Positions 1 through 6,514 of a stretch of 8,742 bases of DNA are shown piece after piece. Each line of letters begins with the position of its first letter. The first letter of the stretch is position 1. The translations under genes and the position numbers were made by a program. The notes beneath the pieces are model-generated. The model made no database searches. It saw nothing but the letters and a program-made list of their open reading frames with translations, and was not told where the DNA came from. This DNA comes from Gammaproteobacteria bacterium (GTDB lineage Bacteria; Pseudomonadota; Gammaproteobacteria; SZUA-229), in the NCBI GenBank assembly GCA_029880105.1, contig JAOUPA010000078.1:1-8742 (forward strand). Direction: 5' to 3'.

Positions 1-1
1 A

Positions 2-235
2 CTGGCACACTGGGTGGCAATGAATGAAATGACCCAGCTACAACTGGAAGGCGAATTCCCCAGTGAAGGCACAACCAAAGGCAGTTCACAAATGGTCAAT
101 ACTGAATGGTACTGGCTACGCACGGTAAAAAAAACTGAAGACGAGAAGGCGCGTCAAGTTGAGTTTCAGGTTTTCTCCGACACAAACAGGGAGCAACAAC
201 TGACCCGACTGATCGGTTTCGTCAATAAAGAATAA
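2..235 (+). CDS. gspI: Type II secretion minor pseudopilin GspI, C-terminal part (5' end outside window)
   Basis: This is the last 77 codons of a type II secretion minor pseudopilin. The reading frame is open from base 2, so the start codon and the prepilin leader lie upstream of the window. The first visible residues, AHWVAMNEMTQLQL, match the conserved stretch of GspI just after the hydrophobic N-terminal helix, where the family has a WVA-x-N motif. The later NTEWYWLRTVKKTED matches the family's W-x-W strand followed by a T-x-D turn. GspI is known to form the pseudopilus tip with GspJ and GspK in the inner membrane and periplasm. The TAA stop directly abuts the ATG of gspJ. The identification rests on both these motifs and the order of the genes that follow. 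An internal GTG at 14 and ATG at 20 are not starts, because the family signature already begins before them. Confidence 0.9.
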   Translation: MAHWVAMNEMTQLQLEGEFPSEGTTKGSSQMVNTEWYWLRTVKKTEDEKARQVEFQVFSDTNREQQLTRLIGFVNKE

Positions 236-850
236 ATGCATAAGGACTGTCAACATCATCGAGCAGATAAAGGCTTCACCCTGATCGAGCTGATGGTTGC
301 CATCGCCGTTTTCTCGGTCATGGCTGTCATGGCATACGGTGGACTCAGCCAGATTATCGAAAACAACAGGCATTCCAGAATCGAACTTGAACGCCTGCAA
401 GTAGTACAGCGTGCCATGTTAACTATAAACCGCGATATCAATCAGATTATCGCGCGCAATATTCGCGATGAGTATGGCAACCCCCAGCCCTATATCAACG
501 CTGGTAACAATCTTGATTACCTGATTGAGTTTACCCGCAGTGGCCGACGCAATCCGGCAGAGTTAAAACGCAGCAATCTATTACGTGTTGCCTACCAACT
601 CAAAGATAACAAACTCATTCGTTTATTCTGGCCACAGCTTGATCGCGCACCCACTATGCAGGCCTACGAAAATGAGCTTATTGATAGAGTTAAAAGCATT
701 GATTTTCGCTATCTGGACGACAAAAAGGAATGGCATACTGACCTACCACCTCTAGCTGATAGCGGAAAATCGCAACTAAAAGCTATCGAATTAACACTGG
801 AACTGGAAGACTGGGGCACAATTAAACGCCTTTACCAGGTGAGAGGATAA
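236..850 (+). CDS. gspJ: Type II secretion minor pseudopilin GspJ
   Basis: This is a 204-residue minor pseudopilin of the type II secretion system, a component of the pseudopilus tip complex with GspI and GspK. The N-terminus shows a classic type IV prepilin signal: a short charged leader of 13 residues ending in KG, then FTLIELMVAIAVF. Prepilin peptidase would cut between G13 and F14 and methylate F14. The conserved Glu at mature position +5 is present (E18). The hydrophobic helix runs from about residue 14 to 36. The rest is a soluble periplasmic domain whose pattern fits GspJ, including a FRYLDDKKEW segment near residue 160 and a C-terminal strand ending in LYQVRG. The length is normal for the family. 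The ATG begins on the base after the gspI stop and has only a weak upstream purine run, so translation is probably coupled to gspI. Confidence 0.95.
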   Translation: MHKDCQHHRADKGFTLIELMVAIAVFSVMAVMAYGGLSQIIENNRHSRIELERLQVVQRAMLTINRDINQIIARNIRDEYGNPQPYINAGNNLDYLIEFTRSGRRNPAELKRSNLLRVAYQLKDNKLIRLFWPQLDRAPTMQAYENELIDRVKSIDFRYLDDKKEWHTDLPPLADSGKSQLKAIELTLELEDWGTIKRLYQVRG

Positions 851-1788
851 TGCCGTTTCACACATCACAAAAGGGTGTTGCCCTGATCACCGCCCTGCTC
901 ATTGTCGCTATGGCCACGGTCATAAGCGTCAACCTCAGCAAGCACTTACAACTTGATATACGCCGCACGGGTAATACCATTGCCAGTGACCAGGCATTGC
1001 TCTATCTCATGGAAGCAGAGTACTGGTCACGTCGTATTCTGAAATCTGACCGAGAAAAAAATGATTACGACTCTCTCGACGAAGACTGGGCAATGGATAT
1101 ACCCCCACTGCCTGTAGAAGGAGGTCAAATACGTGGGAAACTCACAGATCTTCAGGCGTGTTTCAATGTCAATTCGCTTTATCACGATGGCAAGCCCGAT
1201 GAACTGGCCATAACTCGCTTCAAACTTCTAAGCCAGCAACTGGCCGCTCCCGTCAGTTTTGATTTATCACAGGCCATTATCGACTGGCTCGATACCGATC
1301 TTGAAACCACTATCCCTGATGGTGCCGAGGACAACTACTACCTCAACCTGGATGGCTCATACCGGAGCGCTAACCAAGCAATGCAAAGCCTGAGCGAATT
1401 ACGTCTAATCAAGGGCTTTGAAAACAAGATAACCCTAGAACAAATGCAAGGCTGGCTTTGTGCTTTTGGCACAAATGCCACCATCAACGTCAACACGGCC
1501 CCAAAAGAAGTGCTAAAATCGCTGTCAGCTGATATGCGTGACGACACTGTTGCAAATATCATCACGCTAAGAGAGGACGAGCCTTTCGAGACAATGAAAG
1601 ATTTTATGGATAAAAACAAACTCTCTGAGATTATAAAAGAAACTGAAGGTCTCTCTGTTAGCAGCAATTATTTCCTGCTTGAAAGCGAAGCTAAAATTGG
1701 CCAGGCAACAACATTGATGTACAGCATTATCCAACGAGACAACGATGGGAAAACACAGGTTATCGCTCGCTCACTGGGGGCCTATTAA
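850..1788 (+). CDS. gspK: Type II secretion minor pseudopilin GspK
   Basis: This is a 312-residue atypical large minor pseudopilin, which caps the pseudopilus tip together with GspI and GspJ. The leader ends in KG (G9), followed by the hydrophobic helix VALITALLIVAMATVISV. Mature position +5 is Thr, not Glu, as is characteristic of GspK. The family's alpha-domain insertion is visible. DWLDTDLETTIPDGAEDNYY at 145-164 matches the acidic loop that binds calcium in known GspK structures, and INVNTAP at 212-218 is the conserved family motif. Two cysteines, C104 and C204, lie in the periplasmic part and could pair; this is inference. The ATG overlaps the gspJ stop by one base (TAATG), with an AGGTGA ribosome site 7 bases upstream inside the end of gspJ. 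The length is typical. Confidence 0.96.
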   Translation: MPFHTSQKGVALITALLIVAMATVISVNLSKHLQLDIRRTGNTIASDQALLYLMEAEYWSRRILKSDREKNDYDSLDEDWAMDIPPLPVEGGQIRGKLTDLQACFNVNSLYHDGKPDELAITRFKLLSQQLAAPVSFDLSQAIIDWLDTDLETTIPDGAEDNYYLNLDGSYRSANQAMQSLSELRLIKGFENKITLEQMQGWLCAFGTNATINVNTAPKEVLKSLSADMRDDTVANIITLREDEPFETMKDFMDKNKLSEIIKETEGLSVSSNYFLLESEAKIGQATTLMYSIIQRDNDGKTQVIARSLGAY

Positions 1789-3032
1789 TGGCTGACACCC
1801 TACTCCTGCACTTTAGCTCTGAACAGGCTGATTTCGCTACATGGTCACTGGTGAATAGTGCTGGCGAACTCAGCACCATGTTGTCTTCCGGCTCGCTGAG
1901 CGATGCCGCACCCCTGGCTGCCAAACACAAAACTATTGTGCTACTCGACAGCACTCGGGTACACATCGACTCGGTCAGGCTACCGATTAAAAAACATCAG
2001 AAGTTACTGCGCGCAGCGCCATTTGCCTTGGAAGAAAAAATTGCTGATGATGTCGAGGACCTGCACTTTGTCGCCGGCAAGACATCCAGCAATGGTAGCA
2101 CAGCTATCGCTGCCATTGATCGAAGCACCTTGGAAAACATTCTCAGCCGGTTAAATCAGCATGGCATCGAACCTGTCGCCATGATCCCTGATGCACTCTG
2201 TCTTACAGCCAATACTAAACAGTGGGCCGTATTACTACACAATGGTCGTACCAGTGTTCAATTTAATACTTTCGATGCGGGCGAGTTTGATCGCGATGCC
2301 ACTGCACTCATCCTAGAATCAGCACTGCATCAGGACGGGCGACAAACACCTGAAAAAATTATTCTGTTCACCACCGATGGCGATGAAACAGACATCCAGG
2401 ATATCGAAAAAATAATTCCGGAAAATATTGAGCTGATCAAGATCAGTTATAATAAACACCCCCTGGTCATTTATTGTGGCGAATACAAACACGCACTTGA
2501 CCTCAACCTTCTACAGGGCGAATATAAGCCTGTAACAAAATCCAGCGTAAACTGGCAGCGCTGGCGACTGGCCGCCGCACTAACTATTATTTTTATCAGT
2601 CTTCAGATTGGCATCACTGCAACACGTTATCAAACATTACATAATCAAAACAGCAGACTACAGGTTGAGATAGATAAAATATACAAACAGGCCTTTCCTG
2701 AGAGTACGCGCATTGTTAATGCCCGCGTACAGATGGAGCAGAAACTGAACGAACTCAAGGGCACTGGCCATGCAGACAGTAGTACCAGCCTGATCACATT
2801 GCTCTCAGAAGCAAGCCCGGCGTTATCATCAGAGAAAGACATTACTATTCAGGCCATCAATTACAAAGCCAGCAAACTTGATATCGACATCACGGGCTCA
2901 ACGCTGAAAAACATTGAACAACTAAACAAAAAACTGAACAATGGTAATATTAAGGCCGAAATCATCTCTTCATCCTCTGAAAAAGACAAGGTAAAAGGTA
3001 GCATTCGCCTCCAGAAGGCAAGCCAGTCATGA
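1788..3032 (+). CDS. gspL: Type II secretion inner-membrane platform protein GspL
   Basis: This is a 414-residue bitopic inner-membrane protein. In the family the cytoplasmic domain (an actin-like fold) binds the secretion ATPase GspE, and the periplasmic domain pairs with GspM. Family motifs visible in the cytoplasmic half are LPIKKHQKLLRAAPFALEE at 65-83, a following D-V-E-D-L-H-F segment (88-94), and LNLLQGEY at 239-246 just before the membrane. A single transmembrane segment lies at about 261-278. It is followed by a probable coiled coil (about 280-325) and a small C-terminal ferredoxin-like domain. The ATG overlaps the gspK stop by one base, with a GGGGG run 7 bases before it. A strong hairpin lies inside the gene at 2704-2730 and is listed separately. 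The size and layout are normal for GspL. Confidence 0.95.
   Translation: MADTLLLHFSSEQADFATWSLVNSAGELSTMLSSGSLSDAAPLAAKHKTIVLLDSTRVHIDSVRLPIKKHQKLLRAAPFALEEKIADDVEDLHFVAGKTSSNGSTAIAAIDRSTLENILSRLNQHGIEPVAMIPDALCLTANTKQWAVLLHNGRTSVQFNTFDAGEFDRDATALILESALHQDGRQTPEKIILFTTDGDETDIQDIEKIIPENIELIKISYNKHPLVIYCGEYKHALDLNLLQGEYKPVTKSSVNWQRWRLAAALTIIFISLQIGITATRYQTLHNQNSRLQVEIDKIYKQAFPESTRIVNARVQMEQKLNELKGTGHADSSTSLITLLSEASPALSSEKDITIQAINYKASKLDIDITGSTLKNIEQLNKKLNNGNIKAEIISSSSEKDKVKGSIRLQKASQS
2704..2730 (+). other. Intragenic hairpin inside gspL
   Basis: The two arms GTACGC-GCATT (2704-2714) and AATGC-CC-GCGTAC (2718-2730) can form an 11-base-pair stem, interrupted only by a 2-base CC bulge on the 3' arm and closed by a 3-base GTT loop. 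The hairpin lies in the part of gspL coding for residues 306-315, between the membrane segment and the C-terminal domain. No T-tract follows, so it does not look like an intrinsic terminator. An in-frame ATG (2733, codon 316) follows 2 bases after the stem but lacks an obvious ribosome site. Whether the hairpin has any role, for example in RNA stability, or is a by-product of codons is unknown. Confidence 0.4.
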
Positions 3033-3532
3033 AACAACAACTTGATATGATTCAGCTCTGGCTCAACGCTCTACCACCACGTGATCGCCAGCTTTTATTC
3101 GCCATCATTGGTATGCTGGCTGTAACCCTGTTCTATCTTGTAATCTGGGAGCCGGTAACCCAGGGCTACGAGCAGGAAAGGCAGAATTTCAAATCCCAAC
3201 GTGATATTTATGCCTGGATGCAGTCCGCCGCTAGTGAAGTGCAGGTACTAAAACGCAGTGGCAATGTAAAAACTCGCAGCAACCATCCAATTACCCTGAT
3301 CCTTGAAAATACTGCAAAAAATTCCGGCCTGACACAGCAGATAAACAAGATTGAGTCTTCAGGCAAGGAAGGCGCACGTGTAAAAATTGATTCTATTACT
3401 TTTGATCAACTACTGGTCTGGCTCAATACACTTGAACAGCAACACGGTGTTACCATTACCACTGCTACTATTGAACGCAATGAGCAGTCAGGCTCCGTTA
3501 ACGCACGACTCTCTTTTGACAAACTGCCATGA
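3029..3532 (+). CDS. gspM: Type II secretion inner-membrane protein GspM
   Basis: This is a 167-residue bitopic protein of the GspM family, the partner of GspL in the assembly platform of the secretion system. A short cytoplasmic N-terminus containing the family-like LPPRDRQLL leads into one transmembrane helix at about 21-40. A periplasmic coiled-coil stretch (about 44-75) and a small ferredoxin-like domain follow. LVWLNTLEQQHGVTITTATI near residues 129-148 matches the conserved C-terminal part of the family, where a W-L-x-x-L helix is followed by a strand. The start ATGA overlaps the gspL stop by 4 bases, with AGAAGG about 10 bases upstream. GspM sequences diverge strongly, so the call rests on topology, length, the C-terminal motif and position between gspL and gspN. 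Confidence 0.9.
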   Translation: MKQQLDMIQLWLNALPPRDRQLLFAIIGMLAVTLFYLVIWEPVTQGYEQERQNFKSQRDIYAWMQSAASEVQVLKRSGNVKTRSNHPITLILENTAKNSGLTQQINKIESSGKEGARVKIDSITFDQLLVWLNTLEQQHGVTITTATIERNEQSGSVNARLSFDKLP

Positions 3533-4299
3533 AGACAAAACATTATTTACTGATTGGCTTTCTGGCCCTGTTTTTTTTCCTGATTGTTAATATCCCTGCC
3601 GCACCCGTTTACGAAGCAGTCAAGGCCAAAATTCCACAGTTACAAATTCAAAATATAGAAGGCAGCATCTGGAATGGCTCCGCTCAACAGATCACCGTGC
3701 AATCAAGACATGTTTTAAAAAATGTGAACTGGTCGGTATGCTTAGCTCACATACTCATCGCCGAGGCCTGTGTCGACTTTGATGTTAGTTACAGCAATAA
3801 CCCTCTCAGCGGGCAAATCTCCGTTAACATAAGCAATAATATACAGGCCAAAAATATCGAAACTTCGATGACCGCCAAATCTCTTAGCCAGATATTTCCA
3901 CTGCCCTTGGGTGAAATTGCTGGCAATATCGATATTAATATTGAATCACTCAACTGGACACCAGGCAGCGTTCCTGCCATACAGGGGGAAATCCAGTGGC
4001 ATGACGCCAGTATTACCATTGCCCAGACCGCAAAGCTTGGCAATGTGACTATTACACTGAATGAACCAGTAGATAATCCTGTTAATGCTGAAATTACCAA
4101 CAAGGACGGTGATCTGGCAATTAATGGCCGGCTTTCTCTTGGTGAAAATACGGACTACAAGGTTGATCTAACACTGACGCCGCGTAACAAACAGAACCAG
4201 AATATAAAAAACAGCCTGAGTCTGTTCGCAAAATCTGGTCCTGATGGCAGCTACACAGTAAAAAATAACGGCAATCTGAAACAACTCGGCTTAATGTAA
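3529..4299 (+). CDS. gspN: Type II secretion protein GspN
   Basis: This is a 256-residue protein with an N-terminal membrane anchor or uncleaved signal (about residues 6-22) and a large periplasmic beta-rich domain. It matches the GspN family through the AxVPxLxxxxxxGxxW-like region PQLQIQNIEGSIWNGSAQQI at 36-55, followed by VLKNVNWSV (62-70). GspN is found in only some type II systems and its exact role is unsettled; it is generally treated as an accessory inner-membrane or periplasmic component. Two cysteines (C71 and C81) flank a short hydrophobic segment and could form a disulfide in the periplasm, which is inference. The start ATGA overlaps the gspM stop by 4 bases, and no ribosome site of its own is visible, so translation is likely coupled. 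It is the last recognisable secretion gene in this operon. Confidence 0.9.
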   Translation: MKTKHYLLIGFLALFFFLIVNIPAAPVYEAVKAKIPQLQIQNIEGSIWNGSAQQITVQSRHVLKNVNWSVCLAHILIAEACVDFDVSYSNNPLSGQISVNISNNIQAKNIETSMTAKSLSQIFPLPLGEIAGNIDINIESLNWTPGSVPAIQGEIQWHDASITIAQTAKLGNVTITLNEPVDNPVNAEITNKDGDLAINGRLSLGENTDYKVDLTLTPRNKQNQNIKNSLSLFAKSGPDGSYTVKNNGNLKQLGLM

Positions 4300-4323
4300 C
4301 AACCAGAAAAAGATACACAAACA

Positions 4324-4734
4324 ATGAGTAACAAAGACAGTTTAAAAAATATCAAAATTACCCCTGATAACAAGTGCAGCTTCTGCACCGGTTCAACCTG
4401 CTGCACTTATATCACTCACGCCATTGATGCACCTCGATCAAAGGAAGATTTCCAGCAACTACTCTGGCAGGTTTCTCACGACAACATCAGCATCTACAAA
4501 GACGAAGATGGCTGGACACTCTTAATCGAAGGCAAATGCCAGCATCTGCAAATTAATGGTGATTGTGGCATTTATCTAACACGCCCGGAGATTTGCCGCG
4601 AACACAGCAATGACTACTGTGAATACGATGCACCCTCTGAAGATGGTTTCGATCTTTATTTCAGAAACTACGAAGAATTACTGGCGTACTGCAAGAAACG
4701 CTATAAAAAATGGGATGCACAGTTCAAAAACTAG
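4324..4734 (+). CDS. YkgJ-family cysteine-cluster protein (putative metal or iron-sulfur binding)
   Basis: This is a 136-residue soluble protein with nine cysteines: C18, C21, C26, C27, C72, C81, C91, C99 and C123. The pattern C-x2-C-x4-CC near the N-terminus, followed by G-x-C-G-I-Y-L-x-R-P-x-x-C-R (about 79-92), is the signature of the YkgJ/UPF0153 family, also described as Fe-S-cluster-containing or zinc-binding proteins. The biochemical role is not established, and the metal is predicted only from the cysteines. There is no signal peptide, so it should be cytoplasmic. The gene lies 24 bases after gspN on the same strand with no terminator between, so it is probably the tail of the secretion operon. 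The upstream purine run (AGAAAAAGAT) is a weak ribosome site. A functional link to secretion is not shown by the sequence. Confidence 0.82.
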   Translation: MSNKDSLKNIKITPDNKCSFCTGSTCCTYITHAIDAPRSKEDFQQLLWQVSHDNISIYKDEDGWTLLIEGKCQHLQINGDCGIYLTRPEICREHSNDYCEYDAPSEDGFDLYFRNYEELLAYCKKRYKKWDAQFKN

Positions 4735-4737
4735 CTA

Positions 4738-5400
4738 TCAATCCGGCATCACTTCTGAAAAATGGTGAACTGCATGATAATGGCGGGTTTCAACTTCATC
4801 AGCCTGGCTATCCGGTTTTAATATTGCCAATAGATATTTAATGCCATAGTGCTCGGCACTCTCCAGCACTTCCAGGTTGTCATCGATCAATAATGTTGCC
4901 GCAGGCTCAAAGGGCTCGGTCTCGTGCAGTGACGCCCAGAAACCATCATGCTCTTTTGCCAGACCAATTTCATGCGCATTGATCATCCGGTCAAAATATT
5001 CATCCAGTCCTGTCTTTTTCATTTTTAGCGAGAGACTGGCCGGGTGTGCATTGGTCACCAGCACGATACGTTTACCCGCCTGTTTAATTGCCTGTAAAAA
5101 CTCACGCACTTCCGGGCGAACTGCAATTTTGTGCGAGATCTCATGTTTCATCTGTTCGATATCAAGGCCCAGCTCGCGCGTCCAGAAATCAACACAGTAC
5201 CAGTCCAGCCTGCCTTTGACCTCCTTAAAACGCGGCATCAGTATATTGCATGCATCATCATGTGATATCGCATGTTTAACTGCATAACAAACCGGCACAT
5301 ACTCGAGCCAGAAATGATTATCAAAATGTAAATCCAGCAGGGTGCCATCAAGATCCAGAAATACCGTCTCAATAGCTTCCCAGTCCAGATAGTCGCGCAT
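4738..5400 (-). CDS. yrfG: HAD-family GMP/IMP nucleotidase, YrfG-like
   Basis: This is a 220-residue haloacid-dehalogenase superfamily phosphatase closely resembling YrfG, which dephosphorylates GMP and IMP. All four HAD motifs are present: FLDLDGTLLD with nucleophile D16 and acid/base D18, LVTNAH with T116, K149 in the AKEHDGF segment, and LLIDDN with D173/D174. The stretches LDLHFDNHFW near the start and LDWYCVDFW (65-73) are typical of this subfamily and sit in its cap region. The frame is open further upstream to an ATG at 5445. I place the start at 5400 because MRDYLDW aligns with the start of known YrfG proteins and a GGGG ribosome site lies about 7 bases before it, while the 5445 ATG has no spaced site. 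The gene converges on the preceding cysteine-cluster gene with only 3 bases between stops. Confidence 0.9.
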   Translation of the reverse strand: MRDYLDWEAIETVFLDLDGTLLDLHFDNHFWLEYVPVCYAVKHAISHDDACNILMPRFKEVKGRLDWYCVDFWTRELGLDIEQMKHEISHKIAVRPEVREFLQAIKQAGKRIVLVTNAHPASLSLKMKKTGLDEYFDRMINAHEIGLAKEHDGFWASLHETEPFEPAATLLIDDNLEVLESAEHYGIKYLLAILKPDSQADEVETRHYHAVHHFSEVMPD

Positions 5401-5492
5401 AAATACCCCAATTAACTCACAGAAACCGGAGGAATATAGTAACATCCCAATTCTATAATTTATTAAACATAAACACGAAGTCAGGTCAGATC
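5401..5492. promoter_or_regulatory. Divergent intergenic region of yrfG and cysQ with candidate promoter
   Basis: These 92 bases separate two divergently transcribed genes and must hold promoters for both. Facing cysQ, a perfect TATAAT occurs at 5454-5459. Transcription would start near 5466, leaving an untranslated leader of about 27 bases, but no good -35 hexamer stands 16-18 bases upstream (GGAATA at 5431-5436). Facing yrfG, the minus strand carries TATATT (5433-5438 read in reverse), also without a clear -35. Because the two -10 candidates lie only about 20 bases apart, the promoters would overlap and could compete. The lack of -35 elements suggests weak or activator-dependent promoters; this is inference. 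Confidence 0.45.
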
Positions 5493-6311
5493 ATGTCAGA
5501 ATCGCTCAATCTTGAACACCTCTGCAAACAATGCATACAAATCGCACGCGATGCCGGTGAGAGGATACTGGAAATTTACAACAGCGACTACAACATCGAA
5601 GAAAAACACGACCAATCACCTTTGACCGATGCAGATCTGGCGGCACACAACACCATCGTCAAGGCCCTGACCGAGCTAACCCCTGATATTCCAATTCTTT
5701 CAGAAGAGTCTTCAAAACTACCTTTTGCAGAACGCCAGCAGTGGCAGACATACTGGCTGGTTGACCCACTCGATGGTACCAAGGAGTTCATCAAGCGTAA
5801 CGGCGAATTCACCGTCAATATCGCACTCATCAACAATCACAAAAGTATTATCGGCGTCATTCACGTGCCTGTACTCAATATCGATTATTTTGGCTGGAAA
5901 GGCGGCGGCTCTTTCAAAATTGAGCAAGGGGGTGAGGCCAAAAGCATACAGGTGCGCAAACAGGCAGGTGACAAACTTCTTGTTGTCGGCAGCCGCTCGC
6001 ACGCCTCTGAACAGCTACAGGCCTATATGAATAATCTGGGCGACTCCGACTTATTGAGTATGGGTAGTTCACTTAAATTCTGCCTGGTGGCCGAGGGCGA
6101 AGCCGATCTCTACCCACGACTAGGGCTGACATCAGAATGGGATACTGCGGCTGCACACTGTATCGTCGAACAGGCAGGCGGACAGGTCACCAAACTCGAT
6201 ATGTCACCGCTGGAATACAATACCAAGGATAGCCTGCTCAATCCTTTCTTCTTTGTATTTGGCGATGCCAGCCGTGACTGGTCAGCCTACCTTGAACCTG
6301 GAACTGAATAA
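5493..6311 (+). CDS. cysQ: 3'(2'),5'-bisphosphate nucleotidase CysQ
   Basis: This is a 272-residue member of the inositol-monophosphatase-like superfamily, matching CysQ. CysQ removes the 3'-phosphate from adenosine 3',5'-bisphosphate (PAP), a by-product of PAPS use in sulfate assimilation and of coenzyme A-dependent carrier modification. The family's metal-binding residues are visible: E71-E72-S73 in LSEESS, the D91-PLDGT-K-E-F block (D91, D94, T96) and the distal W216-D217 in SEWDTAAAH. Other conserved parts are SPLTDADLAAH (42-52) and KFCLVAEGEADLYPR (195-209). It is somewhat longer than the roughly 246 residues of the E. coli protein, with the extension spread across both ends and loops. 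The ATG has an AGG 7 bases upstream. The divergent neighbour yrfG also handles nucleotides. No sulfate-assimilation gene is adjacent. Confidence 0.93.
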   Translation: MSESLNLEHLCKQCIQIARDAGERILEIYNSDYNIEEKHDQSPLTDADLAAHNTIVKALTELTPDIPILSEESSKLPFAERQQWQTYWLVDPLDGTKEFIKRNGEFTVNIALINNHKSIIGVIHVPVLNIDYFGWKGGGSFKIEQGGEAKSIQVRKQAGDKLLVVGSRSHASEQLQAYMNNLGDSDLLSMGSSLKFCLVAEGEADLYPRLGLTSEWDTAAAHCIVEQAGGQVTKLDMSPLEYNTKDSLLNPFFFVFGDASRDWSAYLEPGTE

Positions 6312-6330
6312 CTGCTAAATCCAGAAAATC

Positions 6331-6355
6331 TCAGACTCGGCGGTATTTTGTCTGA
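6331..6355 (+). terminator. Weak hairpin downstream of cysQ, possible terminator
   Basis: TCAGAC (6331-6336) and GTCTGA (6350-6355) form a perfect 6-base-pair stem with a 13-base loop, 19 bases after the cysQ stop. Only TTATT follows, not a true T-tract, and the loop is long. It would therefore be a poor intrinsic terminator at best. Its position suits a transcript end for cysQ, but it could equally be chance. Confidence 0.25.
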
Positions 6356-6437
6356 TTATTGACTCCACTATCAACTGGACCATTGTCTCATATTGATAAA
6401 AATGTCTTTAGAATCACTAAAATAGCAATCTACCCCT

Positions 6438-6456
6438 TGTAAATCCAGCCTTTACA
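6438..6456. promoter_or_regulatory. Inverted repeat TGTAAA-N7-TTTACA overlapping the candidate -35, operator-like
   Basis: The arms TGTAAA (6438-6443) and TTTACA (6451-6456) are perfect inverted repeats separated by TCCAGCC. The right arm coincides with the candidate -35 hexamer, which is a typical place for a repressor site. The half-sites are identical to the known TyrR box consensus TGTAAA-N6-TTTACA, but the spacer here is one base longer, which argues against simple TyrR binding. It could be a site for another dimeric regulator, or a small RNA hairpin for transcripts that start upstream. Confidence 0.35.
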
Positions 6457-6479
6457 CAGCCGTTCGTTATCGGTAAATT
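6451..6479 (+). promoter_or_regulatory. Candidate sigma70 promoter for the MBL-fold gene and galE
   Basis: TTTACA at 6451-6456 matches five of six bases of the -35 consensus. TAAATT at 6474-6479 matches four of six bases of the -10 consensus, and the spacer is the ideal 17 bases. A start near 6486 would give an untranslated leader of about 29 bases that contains the AAGGA site. It is the best-spaced promoter in this gap and probably drives both downstream genes, since galE has no gap of its own. Confidence 0.5.
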
Positions 6480-6514
6480 GAACCTCGTCTGCAAGAGGAT
6501 CACAAGGACATATA

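Larger units (their letters stand above)
6312..6514. other. 203-base gene-free leader between cysQ and the MBL-fold gene
   Basis: No convincing reading frame lies in this gap. It holds a weak hairpin after cysQ (6331-6355), a candidate sigma70 promoter (6451-6479), an inverted repeat overlapping its -35 (6438-6456), and an AAGGA ribosome site at 6504-6508 placed 6 bases before the ATG at 6515. A second, poorer promoter-like pair is TTGATA (6393-6398) with TAAAAT (6418-6423), spaced at 19 bases. TATCAA (6369-6374) and TTGATA also form a distant 6-base inverted repeat separated by 18 bases. No riboswitch or small RNA that I recognise is present. Confidence 0.6.

Noticed and set aside
3925..3936. 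12-base perfect palindrome AATATCGATATT inside gspN
   Set aside because: It is short, AT-rich and encodes ordinary residues of the GspN domain. A chance palindrome of this size is expected in coding sequence.
4877..5287. 136-codon plus-strand frame opposite the yrfG-like gene
   Set aside because: The minus-strand protein has all HAD motifs, and the plus-strand translation is rich in Ser and Cys with no family pattern, as expected for a shadow frame.
5401..5445. Longer version of the yrfG-like protein starting at the ATG at 5445
   Set aside because: The extra 15 residues do not resemble the family N-terminus and the GGG lies directly against the ATG with no spacing. The ATG at 5400 has a spaced GGGG and matches known YrfG starts.
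5480..5499. Three copies of GTCAG around the cysQ start (5480, 5485 and 5495)
   Set aside because: The pentamers are too short and one lies inside the coding start. No known regulator pattern fits.
5718..6002. Open frames of 80-100 codons antisense or out of frame inside cysQ
   Set aside because: They overlap a fully convincing cysQ gene, show no recognisable motif and lack ribosome sites. They look like coding shadows.
6359..6387. TTGACT as a -35 element upstream of the MBL-fold gene
   Set aside because: No acceptable -10 hexamer stands 16-18 bases downstream, and the pair at 6451-6479 is much better.
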